A stretch of 64,000 nt of DNA from Actinoplanes sp. M2I2 (GTDB lineage: Bacteria > Actinomycetota > Actinomycetes > Mycobacteriales > Micromonosporaceae): contig NZ_JALPVJ010000010.1 in NCBI RefSeq assembly GCF_023544445.1, forward strand, positions 1 to 64,000, written 5' to 3'. A program made the position numbers and the translations under genes. The stretch's first letter is position 1; the number at the start of each line of letters is the position of its first letter. The notes under the pieces were generated by a model. That model saw only the letters and a program-made list of their open reading frames with translations, was not told the origin of the DNA and did no database searches. This document shows positions 42,701 through 51,000 of the stretch, piece by piece.

Positions 42701-43092
42701 TACGAGTGATAGGTCGAGATGGTGGCCTCGCCGGTGAGCGCGTCGTCGCGGCCGAGCCGGCGCACGAGCTGGCCGAGCCGGGTGCGCACGCGATGGGCCA
42801 GCTCACCGGCGGCCTTGCGGGTGAAGGTGAGACCGAGGATCTCGTCGGGGTGGGCGTAGCTGTTGGCGACCAGCCAGACCACCCGGGACGCCATCGTCTC
42901 GGTCTTGCCCGAGCCCGCCCCGGCGACGACCAGCAACGGCTCGACCGGCGCCGAGATGATCTCGGACTGCTCGGCCGTCGGCCGGGGCAGCCGCAGCAGC
43001 CGGGCCAGCTCCTCGGGCGTGTAGCGGGGGCCGGAATCGGCACGGCGGCGGGGCGCCGCCGGCTCGTCGGCGAACAGACTCGGTTGGGTCAC
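39715..43092 (-). CDS. adnB: AdnB-type helicase-nuclease subunit
   Basis: A 1125-residue SF1 helicase with a C-terminal RecB-family nuclease, the partner of AdnA. Walker A is VVAGAGSGKTETM, followed by LLDEYQDTSHAQ (II), AVGDPCQSIYGWRGASAG (III) and HAAKGLEWDVVSVAG (V). The nuclease site is near the C-terminus (YDVIDWKTGRRP). AdnAB is the mycobacterial motor-nuclease for double-strand break end processing; AdnB is the lead motor. GTG 43092 overlaps the adnA stop by 4 bp (GTGA). The frame is open further upstream but the homology starts here. Confidence 0.93.
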   Translation of the reverse strand: MTQPSLFADEPAAPRRRADSGPRYTPEELARLLRLPRPTAEQSEIISAPVEPLLVVAGAGSGKTETMASRVVWLVANSYAHPDEILGLTFTRKAAGELAHRVRTRLGQLVRRLGRDDALTGEATISTYHSYAARVVTEHGLRAGFEPSARLLTEAARWQIVDSLVRSYTGEMTGVNRAPGTVTDDVLALSGELAEHLVSPDDLAAWTGRFFAEVQELPGKVYKDVHDVLTRQRQRLTLLPLVRLYEQRKLDLEAMDFGDQMARAALVARDHPEVGEIERGRFKIVLLDEYQDTSHAQVTMLNALFGGGHPVTAVGDPCQSIYGWRGASAGTLDRFPDEFTRPGGEPAPVGELTRSWRNRPEILRVANTLSAPLRAFGARVTELRAAERVSGAVGGRTVACALLPTFADEAAWIADSMLTAWRITAGLPEALPGEIPVDKRPTSAVLVRVRSQIAAIEEALRSRGLPVEVVGLGGLLDTPEVRDVVCTLRVLADPTDGASLLRLLTGARWRIGPRDLVALHRRARGLAAARAAVVAGAEPDDVVADRLDDATLVEAMADLGAPQQYSAEGYARLHAYSRELSALRQRLDQPLPDLVADIERTIGLDVEVAVRGWAAGDAGLARGHLDALADTAARYAAETDGGTLAGFLAFLTAAEEEERGLEPGQVDVVEGAVQILTAHAAKGLEWDVVSVAGLARGVWPGLTRSSDHYLMGIGVLPFPLRGDSDGLPRLDLSPAVDQKGVLNAVTSFGTAWREHDEREERRLAYVAVTRPRRLLLASGYWWGDGVKRPRGPSVFLDEIRSACDEGAGVVDVWTPEPAPDATNPAAEAVVSAQWPFDPLGLRRPAMAAAADLIRRLIAAPDAEAAEAFADLAEAEPEIAARAELAAELVGLPDPDSDIARWRREADLLLAERDERARHDGPIEVAVPAHLSVSQLVVLRRDPQALARSLRRPLPRRPLPHARRGTAFHAWLEQRFGAVRLIDIDELPGAADDDAAGDEELAALQQAFLAGDWAERTPVEVEVPFATTIAGVVVRGRMDAVFADTANRYDVIDWKTGRRPEGADAEAAAVQLAAYRLAWASLAGVPLNRVRAGFHYVREQVTVRPVDLLDAAELAALIERLPERVN

Positions 43093-46000
43093 TGGCCCTG
43101 CTCTACGACTTGACGTCCCTTGCCCGAGACCGGGCAGCTGGTGCGCACCGGGCACACCCGGCAACGGCTGTTGGCGACGGCCGAGAACGTGGAGGCGGCC
43201 ATCGTGTCGGCGGTGCGGCGAACCATCTCGTACGCCCATTGCGGATCGGTGGCCTCGGCCAGCGGCAGCTGCATCTGCTCGCGGGCCTGCTTGCCCGGGC
43301 CGAGCTGCACCAGCGCCGCCCCGCCGCTCTCGGCGCCGTAGTCGGCGAAGGCGCCGGCCTGCACGGCGGTCTGGTAGCCGGCCAGCTGGGCGTGCTCCTC
43401 GACCTCGGCGGCGGCGACCGCGGTGCTCTTGCCGGTCTTGAGGTCGATGACGACCAGGCGCCCGTCCTCGTCGATCTCGAGCCGGTCGACCCGGCCGGTG
43501 AGCTGGATCGGGCGTTGCGGGTCCTCCAGGCGCACGCTGAACTCGTGCTCGATCGCGAGCAGCCGGCGCGGGTTGACGGCCAGCCAGCGCAGCAGTTTGT
43601 CGACCATGCCCTGCGCGCGTTCCTGCTCCGGCCCGGCGAGCCAGCGGGCGGCCAGCTCGATCGCCTCGAACCGGGCGCTGACGTACTCGACCAGCTTCTC
43701 GCGGTCGGCGTTGGCGTCCTCGGCCAGCATGGCGGCGGCGTGCACGAGGTTGCCGACGCCCTGGGCCGGCCCCGGCGGGGCGGCGCCGCCGTGCCGTTCG
43801 AGCAGCCAGCGCAGGCTGCAGCGCAGCGCGCTCTCCATCGAGGACGGGGTGACCTTGACCGGTTGGCCCTCGTCGACCAGCGGCCGGTCGTCGGAGAGCG
43901 GCCGCAGGCCCCACCACTCGTCCGGGTGGGCCCCGGGCACGCCGGCGGCGGCCAGCCGGGCCAGTTCCGCGGCCGCGGCCCGGCGCCGGGCCGGTGTCTG
44001 GTCGCTGCCGACCACGACGGTACGGAGTTCGGCCACGAGCGCCGACAGCGTCAGGGCCCGCGGCGGCCGCCCCACCGGGATCTCCGCCGGGTCGTCGGCC
44101 ACTGCGGCCTCACCGGGGTCCTCGTCGGGCGGTTCCTCGGCCGGCCACTCCCCCAGGTCACCGAGATCCACTGCACCGGCCGCGCTTGAGTCTCGTCCAC
44201 CAGCGGTGGCGCCGCCAGGACGGTCGATGACGACCGGATCGTCGCCCGCCTCGACCCCGCCCGCGGGACCGGAGTCGCGCGGGCCTCGGGGGTCGGTGTC
44301 CCAGAGGTCGGGGCCGGGCGGCGGTGGAGGATCGGTGGGCGGCAGCGGCTCCGGGGGCAGCGGGGTGTCGGGGATGCCGAGCTCGGTGAGGAATCGGCTG
44401 GGCTGCTCCTCGCCCTCGGAACCGCCCACCCCGGCCGACGCGACCGCGGTGACGATGAGCTTGCGACGGGCGCGGGTGGTGGCCACGTAGAACAGCCGCC
44501 GCTCCTCGTCGAGCAGCGCGGACGTCTCACCGACGACCGCGGCCGGCCCCGGGGCGGCGCGGCCGGCGAGCACGTCGACCAGCCGCTCCGACCCGAGCAG
44601 GCTGCCCCGCAGCCGCAGGTCGGGCCAGATGCCCTCCTGCACCCCGGCCAGCACGACGACGTCCCATTCCAGGCCCTTGGCGGCGTGGGCGGTGAGCAGC
44701 CGGACGGCCTCGCCGCGGTCGGCGCTGGGCGCGATCGAGTCGGCCGGCAGATCCTGACCCAGGACGTGCTCGAGGAACACCCCGACGCGCGCCCCCGGCA
44801 GGCGGTCGACGAACCGGGCCGCCGCGTCGAACAGCACGACCATCGAGTCGAGATCGCGGTCGGCCGCCTCGGCCCGCCACTGCCGGGCCCGGCCGGCGTC
44901 GGTGTTCTCCGGGGCCGGGCCGGAGCGGGTGCTCATCGCGTACCACCGGTCGGCCAGACCGCTGGCCCGCCAGATGGTCCACAGCACCTGCTCGGCGGTG
45001 GCCCCCGGCGCCGCGGCCGCCTCACGCGCGGTGGCCAGCAGCCGGGCGACGTTCTGCGCGGGCAGGGCCCAGCGCCGCTCCACCATGTCGAGGCCGGCCG
45101 GGTCGCGGACGGCGTCGACCAGCACCTCGCCCGACGGGCGCCGGTCGCCCGCTGCCAGCGCGAGCGCCCGCAGCCCTTGCCGCAGCCGCCGCTCGGCCAG
45201 CGGGTCGGCCCCGCCCAGCGACGAGTGCAGCAGCGCGACGGCCGTCTCCTCGTTGAGCGCCTCGGGATCGAGCGCACACCGCAGGAGCAGCAGGAAGGGC
45301 GCCACCGCGGGCTGGAGGTGCAGCGGCAGGTCCTCGGCGTGGGTCACGGTCGGCACGCCGGCCGCGGTGAGCGCCCGCTGCAGCGAGGGCAGCTGCAACG
45401 ACGTGCTGCGCAGCATGACCGCCATCCGCGACCAGGGCACCCCGTGCAGCAGGTGGGCCTCCCGCAGCGCGTGGGCCACATAGGCCGCCTCGGCCGTGGC
45501 CGCCCGGAAGGTCCGGACCACCGCCTCGGCGACCGGCTCGCCACCGACGGGACGAGCGGAGCGGGCGAGGGCCGGGGCGTGAGCGTCAGCCGAAGCGGGC
45601 GGGCTGGAGGGGGCCGGCTCGGCCGGAGTGACAGCGTGCGGGGCGGCCGCGGGTGGTGGCTCGGGGCCGAGCACCGGCGGCGGCGGGTGCATCGGGCGGT
45701 GGGTGATCGGGCCGCGCATGCGGCGGGACACCCGCGAGGTGGCGGAGAGCAGCGTCGGCTCGGCGCGGTAGTTGGTGTGCAGCGTCAGCGTCTCGGCCAG
45801 GGCGCCCGACGCCGTCCGGAACCGGGTGGGGAAGCCGGCCACCGCACCGGGGTCGGCGCCCCGGAAGCCGTAGATCGACGAATCGGGGTCGCCGAACGCC
45901 ACCAGCGGCTTGCCGCCCCCGGCGACCAGGGACAGCAGCTCGATCTGGGCCGGGTCGGTGTCGGCCAGCTCGTCGACGTAGACGTAGGCCAGGCGGCGGC

Positions 46001-46781
46001 GCTCGGCCTCGAGCAGCTCGGGGCTGTCGGTGAGCAGACCCGAGGCGGCCCGCACCAGCTCGGCCGGGTCGTAGGCCGACGAGCCGCGCGTGGTGACGTC
46101 GCGCAGGGCTAGGACGGCGACGTACTCGCGCAGGAAGCGGGCCGCCGCCGGCCAGTCGTCGCGGCCCAGGCGCTCGCCGAGGCGGGCCAGCTCGACCGGG
46201 CCGACGCCCCGCTCGGCCGCCCGCTGCATGAGGTCGCGCAGTTGCTGGGCGAACGCCCGGGTGGGCAGCGCGGGACGCAGGGCGGCGGGCCAGCCGATGG
46301 GGTCGGGCTCGTCGGTGGTGCCGGAGGCCTCGAGCAGCTCGCGGATGATCAGGTCTTGCTCGGGGCCGGTGAGCAGCCGGGGGGACGGCTCGCCCCGGTC
46401 GGCCGCGGCCCGGCGGAGCAGCCCGAAGGCGTACGCGTGGAAGGTGCGGACCAGCGGCTCGTGCACGATGCGGCCGGGGTCGCCGGCGACGCGGGCCTCG
46501 ATGCGGTCGCGCAGGGCCGTCGCGCCGCGCCGGCCGAACGTGAGGATGAGGATGCGTTCGGGATCGACGCCCTCGGCGATGCGCGCGGCGACCGACTCGA
46601 CGAGCGTCGCCGTCTTGCCCGTGCCGGGTCCGCCGATCACCAGCAGCGGGCCGTCGACGTGCGAGGTCACGTACGTCTGGAGGGGGTCGTCGAGGCGCGG
46701 CGGCAGCACCGTCGGGGGACGCCGGACCAGACGGTACGCCGGGCGGCGCACCGCGGCGGAGGAGGAGGCCGGCGTGCTCAC
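43089..46781 (-). CDS. adnA: AdnA-type helicase-nuclease subunit
   Basis: A 1230-residue SF1 helicase-nuclease. Walker A is GGPGTGKTATLVE, and the nuclease has LVVIDLKTGKST. Iron-sulfur cysteines appear as ALRCSLRWLL and CRVCPVRTSCP. It is well over 100 residues longer than mycobacterial AdnA as I recall that family: two low-complexity inserts stand out, a Pro/Ala-rich one in the helicase domain (MHPPPPVLGPEPPPAAAP onward) and an acidic Gly/Asp/Pro one between helicase and nuclease. GTG 46781 is the chosen start. It is cotranscribed with adnB. Confidence 0.93.
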   Translation of the reverse strand: MSTPASSSAAVRRPAYRLVRRPPTVLPPRLDDPLQTYVTSHVDGPLLVIGGPGTGKTATLVESVAARIAEGVDPERILILTFGRRGATALRDRIEARVAGDPGRIVHEPLVRTFHAYAFGLLRRAAADRGEPSPRLLTGPEQDLIIRELLEASGTTDEPDPIGWPAALRPALPTRAFAQQLRDLMQRAAERGVGPVELARLGERLGRDDWPAAARFLREYVAVLALRDVTTRGSSAYDPAELVRAASGLLTDSPELLEAERRRLAYVYVDELADTDPAQIELLSLVAGGGKPLVAFGDPDSSIYGFRGADPGAVAGFPTRFRTASGALAETLTLHTNYRAEPTLLSATSRVSRRMRGPITHRPMHPPPPVLGPEPPPAAAPHAVTPAEPAPSSPPASADAHAPALARSARPVGGEPVAEAVVRTFRAATAEAAYVAHALREAHLLHGVPWSRMAVMLRSTSLQLPSLQRALTAAGVPTVTHAEDLPLHLQPAVAPFLLLLRCALDPEALNEETAVALLHSSLGGADPLAERRLRQGLRALALAAGDRRPSGEVLVDAVRDPAGLDMVERRWALPAQNVARLLATAREAAAAPGATAEQVLWTIWRASGLADRWYAMSTRSGPAPENTDAGRARQWRAEAADRDLDSMVVLFDAAARFVDRLPGARVGVFLEHVLGQDLPADSIAPSADRGEAVRLLTAHAAKGLEWDVVVLAGVQEGIWPDLRLRGSLLGSERLVDVLAGRAAPGPAAVVGETSALLDEERRLFYVATTRARRKLIVTAVASAGVGGSEGEEQPSRFLTELGIPDTPLPPEPLPPTDPPPPPGPDLWDTDPRGPRDSGPAGGVEAGDDPVVIDRPGGATAGGRDSSAAGAVDLGDLGEWPAEEPPDEDPGEAAVADDPAEIPVGRPPRALTLSALVAELRTVVVGSDQTPARRRAAAAELARLAAAGVPGAHPDEWWGLRPLSDDRPLVDEGQPVKVTPSSMESALRCSLRWLLERHGGAAPPGPAQGVGNLVHAAAMLAEDANADREKLVEYVSARFEAIELAARWLAGPEQERAQGMVDKLLRWLAVNPRRLLAIEHEFSVRLEDPQRPIQLTGRVDRLEIDEDGRLVVIDLKTGKSTAVAAAEVEEHAQLAGYQTAVQAGAFADYGAESGGAALVQLGPGKQAREQMQLPLAEATDPQWAYEMVRRTADTMAASTFSAVANSRCRVCPVRTSCPVSGKGRQVVEQGQ

Positions 46782-46810
46782 GGCAACAAGGAAACCACGA
46801 GGGTCCGACG

Positions 46811-47833
46811 TTAACGAACAGCCGGTTTGCCCACCGAGGCCCGGCGGCGGACCGGCATCGGCACGCGCAGCACCGCCGGGTCGGACGCAGGGCCCAGCAG
46901 CTTCCCGACCGCCTGCCATCCGAGCTGGTAGTGCGGCAGCGAGATGCTGGTCAGCTGGGGCCGCAGCCAGGCGGCCAGATCCGAGTCGTCGAAGGAGATC
47001 ACCGACACGTCGTCGGGAATCACCCGGCCGGTTTCCCGCAGGGCCTGGTAGGCGCCGAACGCTATCCGGTCGTTGAGGCAGATCAGCGCCCGCGGCGCGA
47101 ACCCGTCGGCCAGGGCGCGGCGCACCGCCTCGTACGCCGAATCGGGCCACCAGTCGCAGTCGATCGCGCCGGCCAGGCGGACGCCGGCCGCGGTGAGTCC
47201 CTCGCGGATGCCGGCCAGCCGCTCACGCCCGGCGAAGACGTTTTCGCCGGTCTTGCCGACCAGGTGGATCCCGTCGCGATGCCCGGCCTCGAGCAGGGTC
47301 GCGGCCGCGCTCCAGCCGGCCGTCAGCTCGTCGGGGATGATCTGGTGATGGGCCGGCCGCGCCCCGCCGGTCAGGCAGTTGAGCAGCACCACCGCGTGTC
47401 CCTTGAGCAGCTTGGGCAGCCGCACCGGCCGGGTGAACATGCTGGCGTAGATGAAGGCGTCGACCTGCCGGTCGAGGAAGTCGGAGATCAGTTTCTCCTC
47501 GACGACCGGGTCGCCTTCGGTCTCGCCGATGAAGAGCAGGTGACCGTGCGCGACGGCGGCGGCCAGGGCGCCGTGGATGGCCTTGCCCGCGTACGGGTCG
47601 GAGGCCAGCGTGTCGGAGACCAGCGCGATGGTCCGCGTCACCTTGGTCCGCAGGCTGCGCGCCATGAGGTTGGGCCGGTAGTCCAGTTCCTGGGCGGCCC
47701 GGAGCACCCGTTGCCGCGCGTCCTCCGAGATCCGCATGTCCAGATGGCGTCCGGCCAGGACGAAGGAGGCTGTGCTGCGGGACACGCCGGCCCGCTGTGC
47801 GACCTGCAGGAGGGTCGCCCGTTGCGGGGGCAT
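46811..47833 (-). CDS. LacI family transcriptional regulator
   Basis: A 340-residue repressor. The N-terminal HTH is clear (TLLQVAQRAGVSRSTASFVLAG), followed by the hinge helix RPNLMARSLRTK and a periplasmic-binding-protein-like sensor (DVSVISFDDSDLAAWLRPQLTSI). The usual hinge reads YRPNLMARSL, so it binds a central-CG operator, and a matching palindrome lies 39 bp upstream of the start (47872-47883). The effector is probably a sugar; no sugar genes are adjacent. Confidence 0.92.
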   Translation of the reverse strand: MPPQRATLLQVAQRAGVSRSTASFVLAGRHLDMRISEDARQRVLRAAQELDYRPNLMARSLRTKVTRTIALVSDTLASDPYAGKAIHGALAAAVAHGHLLFIGETEGDPVVEEKLISDFLDRQVDAFIYASMFTRPVRLPKLLKGHAVVLLNCLTGGARPAHHQIIPDELTAGWSAAATLLEAGHRDGIHLVGKTGENVFAGRERLAGIREGLTAAGVRLAGAIDCDWWPDSAYEAVRRALADGFAPRALICLNDRIAFGAYQALRETGRVIPDDVSVISFDDSDLAAWLRPQLTSISLPHYQLGWQAVGKLLGPASDPAVLRVPMPVRRRASVGKPAVR

Positions 47834-47871
47834 GCCCCGCAGTCTTCCACGGTCCCCCGAACGGGCACCAC

Positions 47872-47883
47872 GCGAACGTTCGC
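47872..47883. promoter_or_regulatory. Palindromic LacI-type operator
   Basis: GCGAACGTTCGC is a perfect 12-bp palindrome with a central CG, the form bound by LacI family members. It lies 39 bp before the LacI-type start codon and suggests autoregulation. Confidence 0.6.
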
Positions 47884-48055
47884 AATTGCCACGTTGACGC
47901 CCGGCGAGATCGGGGCGCACTGTCGGCTCAACCGATCCAGCGCGTGCCCCGGCGGGCGCGACGCCGCCGGACGGCCGGAGTCTGCGCACCGGCGTGTCCC
48001 GGTGAGAGCGCGCCCGGCGCGCCCCGCACCGTCCGGCGGGCCCGCCGGGGCTCTG

Positions 48056-48095
48056 GTCACGCCGGGTGGGTGTGGTGACACCCACCCGGCGTGAC
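48056..48095 (-). terminator. Exceptionally long hairpin after the LOG genes
   Basis: An 18-bp perfect stem (48056-48073 with 48078-48095) and a 4-nt loop directly follow the stop codon of the minus-strand gene at 48100. No U-tract follows; it is a likely terminator. Confidence 0.75.
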
Positions 48096-48099
48096 ACCC

Positions 48100-48651
48100 T
48101 CAGGCCGCGGTTACCCGTTCCTCGATGGCGTCCAACGCCGAGCCGATGGACTTGACCACGATCACCCGTTCGAGCGCGGACGACCGGACGAACGCCGTGT
48201 CGGCCAGCCGGTCGAGCCAGGCCAGCAGCCCGTCGTAGAAGCCTTCCGGGTCGAGCAGCACGATCGGCTTGTGGTGCAGGTCGAGGGTGGCCGTGGTCCA
48301 CACCTCGAAGAGCTCGTCGAGCGTGCCGAGCCCGCCCGGCAGCGTGATGAAGGCGTCCGACCGCTCGATCATGATGTTCTTGCGTTCGCCCATGTCGCCG
48401 GTGACGATCAGCTCGTCCGAGGCCAGGTCGGCCACCTCGAGGTCGACAAGCGACTGCGGGATCACGCCGAGCGTGTGGCCACCGCCGGAGCGGGCGCCGT
48501 CGGCGACCGCGCCCATCATGCCGACGCAGCCGCCGCCCGAGACCAGGGAGTGCCCGCGCGCCGCGATCTCCGCGCCGGTGCGGGTGGCCAGGTCGAGCCA
48601 TTTCTGGTCGAGGGTGCTGGAGGAGGCGCAGAAGACGCCGATGGCGGCCAC
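48100..48651 (-). CDS. LOG family Rossmann-fold protein
   Basis: A 183-residue protein of the LOG/TIGR00730 family. The signature PGGxGTxxE is present in ITLPGGLGTLDELFE, and the earlier Gly-rich loop is LVSGGGCVGMMGAVA. LOG proteins cleave nucleoside 5'-monophosphates of the cytokinin type to free base and ribose phosphate. It lies 1 bp after a second LOG-type gene, so the two are cotranscribed paralogues. Confidence 0.92.
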   Translation of the reverse strand: MAAIGVFCASSSTLDQKWLDLATRTGAEIAARGHSLVSGGGCVGMMGAVADGARSGGGHTLGVIPQSLVDLEVADLASDELIVTGDMGERKNIMIERSDAFITLPGGLGTLDELFEVWTTATLDLHHKPIVLLDPEGFYDGLLAWLDRLADTAFVRSSALERVIVVKSIGSALDAIEERVTAA

Positions 48652-48652
48652 G

Positions 48653-49429
48653 TCACCGCTCCTGGGTGTCGGCCAGGGCTGCGTCGGCGTCCACGATGAT
48701 CTGAACCGCCTCGTCGACGTCGTCGGTCACCAGGATCAGGTCCAGGTCGCTCTCGCTGATCTTGCCGTCGGCCAGCAGCGTCCCCTTGACCCAGTCGAGC
48801 AGGCCCGACCAGTACGCCGTGCCCATCAGGATGACCGGGAACCGGGTGACCTTCTTGGTCTGCACCAGGGTGATCGCTTCGAACAGCTCGTCGAGCGTGC
48901 CGAAGCCGCCGGGCAGCACCACGAACGCCTGGGCGTACTTGACGAACATGGTCTTGCGGACGAAGAAGTAGCGGAAGTCGATGCCGACGTCGACCCAGTC
49001 GTTGAGGCCCTGTTCGAAGGGCAGCTCGATGCCCAGGCCGACCGACATCCCGCCGGCCTCGGTCGCTCCGCGGTTGGCCGCCTCCATCACCCCGGGGCCG
49101 CCGCCGGTGATCACCGCGTAGCCGGCCTCGGCCAGCGCGGCGCCCAGAGCCTCGGCCATCTCGCACTCGGCGCTGTCGGGCCGGCTGCGCGCCGAGCCGA
49201 AGACACTGACCGCAGGGGGCAGGTCGGCGAGGGTGTCGAAGCCCTCGACGAACTCGGAGAGGATGCGCAGGGCCCGCCAGGCGTCCTTGGTCTTCCACTC
49301 GCGCCGGTGGTGCGAATCGAGGAGTTTCTCGTCGGCTGTGCTCGGCGGGATCGACTCGCGGCGAAGCGTGACCGCGCCGCGATGACGCTCCGGCGCACCG
49401 TCACGTCGTCCGTTGGTGCTGTCCGTCAT
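48653..49429 (-). CDS. LOG-like Rossmann-fold protein with N-terminal extension
   Basis: A 258-residue TIGR00730 protein with VVLPGGFGTLDELFE and ITGGGPGVMEAANRG. Compared with its neighbour it has an N-terminal basic extension of about 65 residues (RRDGAPERHRGAVTLRRES onward), typical of the longer actinobacterial LOG group associated with dap genes. ATG 49429 is chosen: TAGG just before it hints at a leaderless message, and upstream sequence is not conserved. It is followed after 1 bp by the shorter LOG gene. Confidence 0.92.
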   Translation of the reverse strand: MTDSTNGRRDGAPERHRGAVTLRRESIPPSTADEKLLDSHHRREWKTKDAWRALRILSEFVEGFDTLADLPPAVSVFGSARSRPDSAECEMAEALGAALAEAGYAVITGGGPGVMEAANRGATEAGGMSVGLGIELPFEQGLNDWVDVGIDFRYFFVRKTMFVKYAQAFVVLPGGFGTLDELFEAITLVQTKKVTRFPVILMGTAYWSGLLDWVKGTLLADGKISESDLDLILVTDDVDEAVQIIVDADAALADTQER

Positions 49430-49660
49430 GCCTAAAAGGTAGTGCGGACGGTCAGTTACCCGGTGAACAACCGGGTGGGTTTCGGTAAGAGGATTGCGGG
49501 TGGGCGACCTTTTTGCCAGATTGAAGCAACGGACGGTAGCTCCGGCGCGTCTGTTCAGTAACCACTCCCGAAAAAAACCGCCCCTCAGCGATTCCAGTTC
49601 GCGGCAACGCACGCACGGCGCCCGGCTCGACAGCCGGGCTCCCGGGCTTAAGGAGCCACC

Positions 49661-49861
49661 GTGACGAACCGATACGAGCGCCTGAAGATGCAGCGTCGCA
49701 TGCAGCGGCGCATCCGCCTCGTGGTCGAGGAACGCCGCATGGCGTTCGGCGTGCGACGCCCGGCCGACAGCGAGGTCGTGACCGACCCGGACGCCACGGT
49801 GGAGATACAGCCGTTGGCCGCCGCGCGGGCCATCGGGCGGGTGTCGATCCGGCCGGCGTGA
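49661..49861 (+). CDS. Small basic protein (66 residues)
   Basis: GTG 49661 has a perfect AAGGAG 5 bases upstream. The N-terminal half is very basic (RYERLKMQRRMQRRIRLV), the second half acidic. No domain is recognised. It ends 3 bp before the convergent dapE stop. The strong ribosome-binding site and good codon bias make a real gene likely. Confidence 0.6.
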   Translation: MTNRYERLKMQRRMQRRIRLVVEERRMAFGVRRPADSEVVTDPDATVEIQPLAAARAIGRVSIRPA

Positions 49862-49864
49862 TCC

Positions 49865-50935
49865 TCAGGAGGCCAGCCAGCGGTGCAGCGTCGTCGCCCC
49901 GTCGCGGATCTTGCCGATCTCGACGTGCTCGTCCGGGGCGTGCGCGAGCAGGGGATCGCCCGGGCCGTAGTTGAGCGCCGGGATGCCCAGCGCCGCGAAC
50001 CGGGCCACATCGGTCCAGCCCAGCTTGGCCGCCGGCTCGGCCCCGACCGCGGTCAGGAACTCGCGGGCCGGCGCGGCCGAGAGACCGGGCATCGCGCCGG
50101 GCGCCGAGTCGGTCAGCTCGACCTCGAAACCCTCGAAGACCTCGTGCACGTGTTCGAGCGCCTGCTTCTCCGTACGGTCGGGGGCGAAGCGCATGTTGAC
50201 CTCGATCACGCACTCGTCCGGCACGACGTTGCCGGCCACGCCACCGTGGATCTTGACCGCGTTGAGGCCTTCACGGTACGTACAGCCGTCGATCGTCACC
50301 GTCCGCGCCCGGTAGTCCGACAGCCGCCGCAGCAGCTCACCGGCCGCGTGGATCGCGTTGACGCCGCGCCAGGCCCGGGCGGTGTGGGCCCGCCGGCCGG
50401 TCGTACGCACCAGCGCCCGGAGCGTGCCCTGGCAGCCGGCCTCGACCACCCCGTACGTCGGCTCGAGCAGCACGGCGAAGTCGGCCAGCAGCCACTCGGG
50501 GTGCGCCTCGGCGACCAGGTTGAGTCCGTTGTACTGGGAGTCGATCTCTTCGGCCTCGTAGAAGAGGAACGTGAGGTCGTAGCGGGGGTCGGGCAGCGTG
50601 GCCGCCAGGTGCAGGGCCAGCGCGACCCCGCTCTTCATGTCGGAGGTGCCGCAGCCGTAGATCAGGTCGTCGACGACGGTGGACGGGAAGTTGTCGTTCA
50701 GCGGCACGGTGTCGAGGTGGCCGGCGAGCACGACGCGCTGGTCGCGCCCCAGGTCCGTACGAGCCATGACGGTGTTGCCGAGCCGGTCGACGCTGAGGTG
50801 GGCCGCCTGTCGGAGCACTTCCTCGACGTGATCGGCGATCTCCTGCTCGTGGCGGGACACGGACTCGATGTCGACCAGGGTGCGGGTGAGCTCCACCGGG
50901 TCGACCAACACGTCCGGGGTAAGCGGGTTGGCCAT
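49865..50935 (-). CDS. dapE: Succinyl-diaminopimelate desuccinylase
   Basis: An M20 metallohydrolase of 356 residues that removes succinate from N-succinyl-L,L-diaminopimelate in the lysine/peptidoglycan pathway. Metal ligands are visible in VVLAGHLDTVP (His) and GCGTSDMKSG (bridging Asp), with the catalytic Glu in FYEAEEIDS. ATG 50935 is the start (MANPLTPDVL). It is divergent from dapD, the gene for the preceding succinylase step, with 65 bp between them. Confidence 0.95.
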   Translation of the reverse strand: MANPLTPDVLVDPVELTRTLVDIESVSRHEQEIADHVEEVLRQAAHLSVDRLGNTVMARTDLGRDQRVVLAGHLDTVPLNDNFPSTVVDDLIYGCGTSDMKSGVALALHLAATLPDPRYDLTFLFYEAEEIDSQYNGLNLVAEAHPEWLLADFAVLLEPTYGVVEAGCQGTLRALVRTTGRRAHTARAWRGVNAIHAAGELLRRLSDYRARTVTIDGCTYREGLNAVKIHGGVAGNVVPDECVIEVNMRFAPDRTEKQALEHVHEVFEGFEVELTDSAPGAMPGLSAAPAREFLTAVGAEPAAKLGWTDVARFAALGIPALNYGPGDPLLAHAPDEHVEIGKIRDGATTLHRWLAS

Positions 50936-51000
50936 AGGCCGCACGATACCGGCCGATGGTGAATCACGATCCGGCTCAGCGTTTTAGTAGGGTTCGGGCC

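Noticed and set aside
43920-47150. adnA starting at about 47150
   Set aside because: The frame is open there, but the added 120 residues are antisense to the LacI-type gene; helicase homology starts after GTG 46781.
48056-48095. Inverted repeat as the end of a mobile element
   Set aside because: Only one palindrome with a 4-nt loop directly behind a stop codon; no transposase or second copy, so a terminator is more likely.
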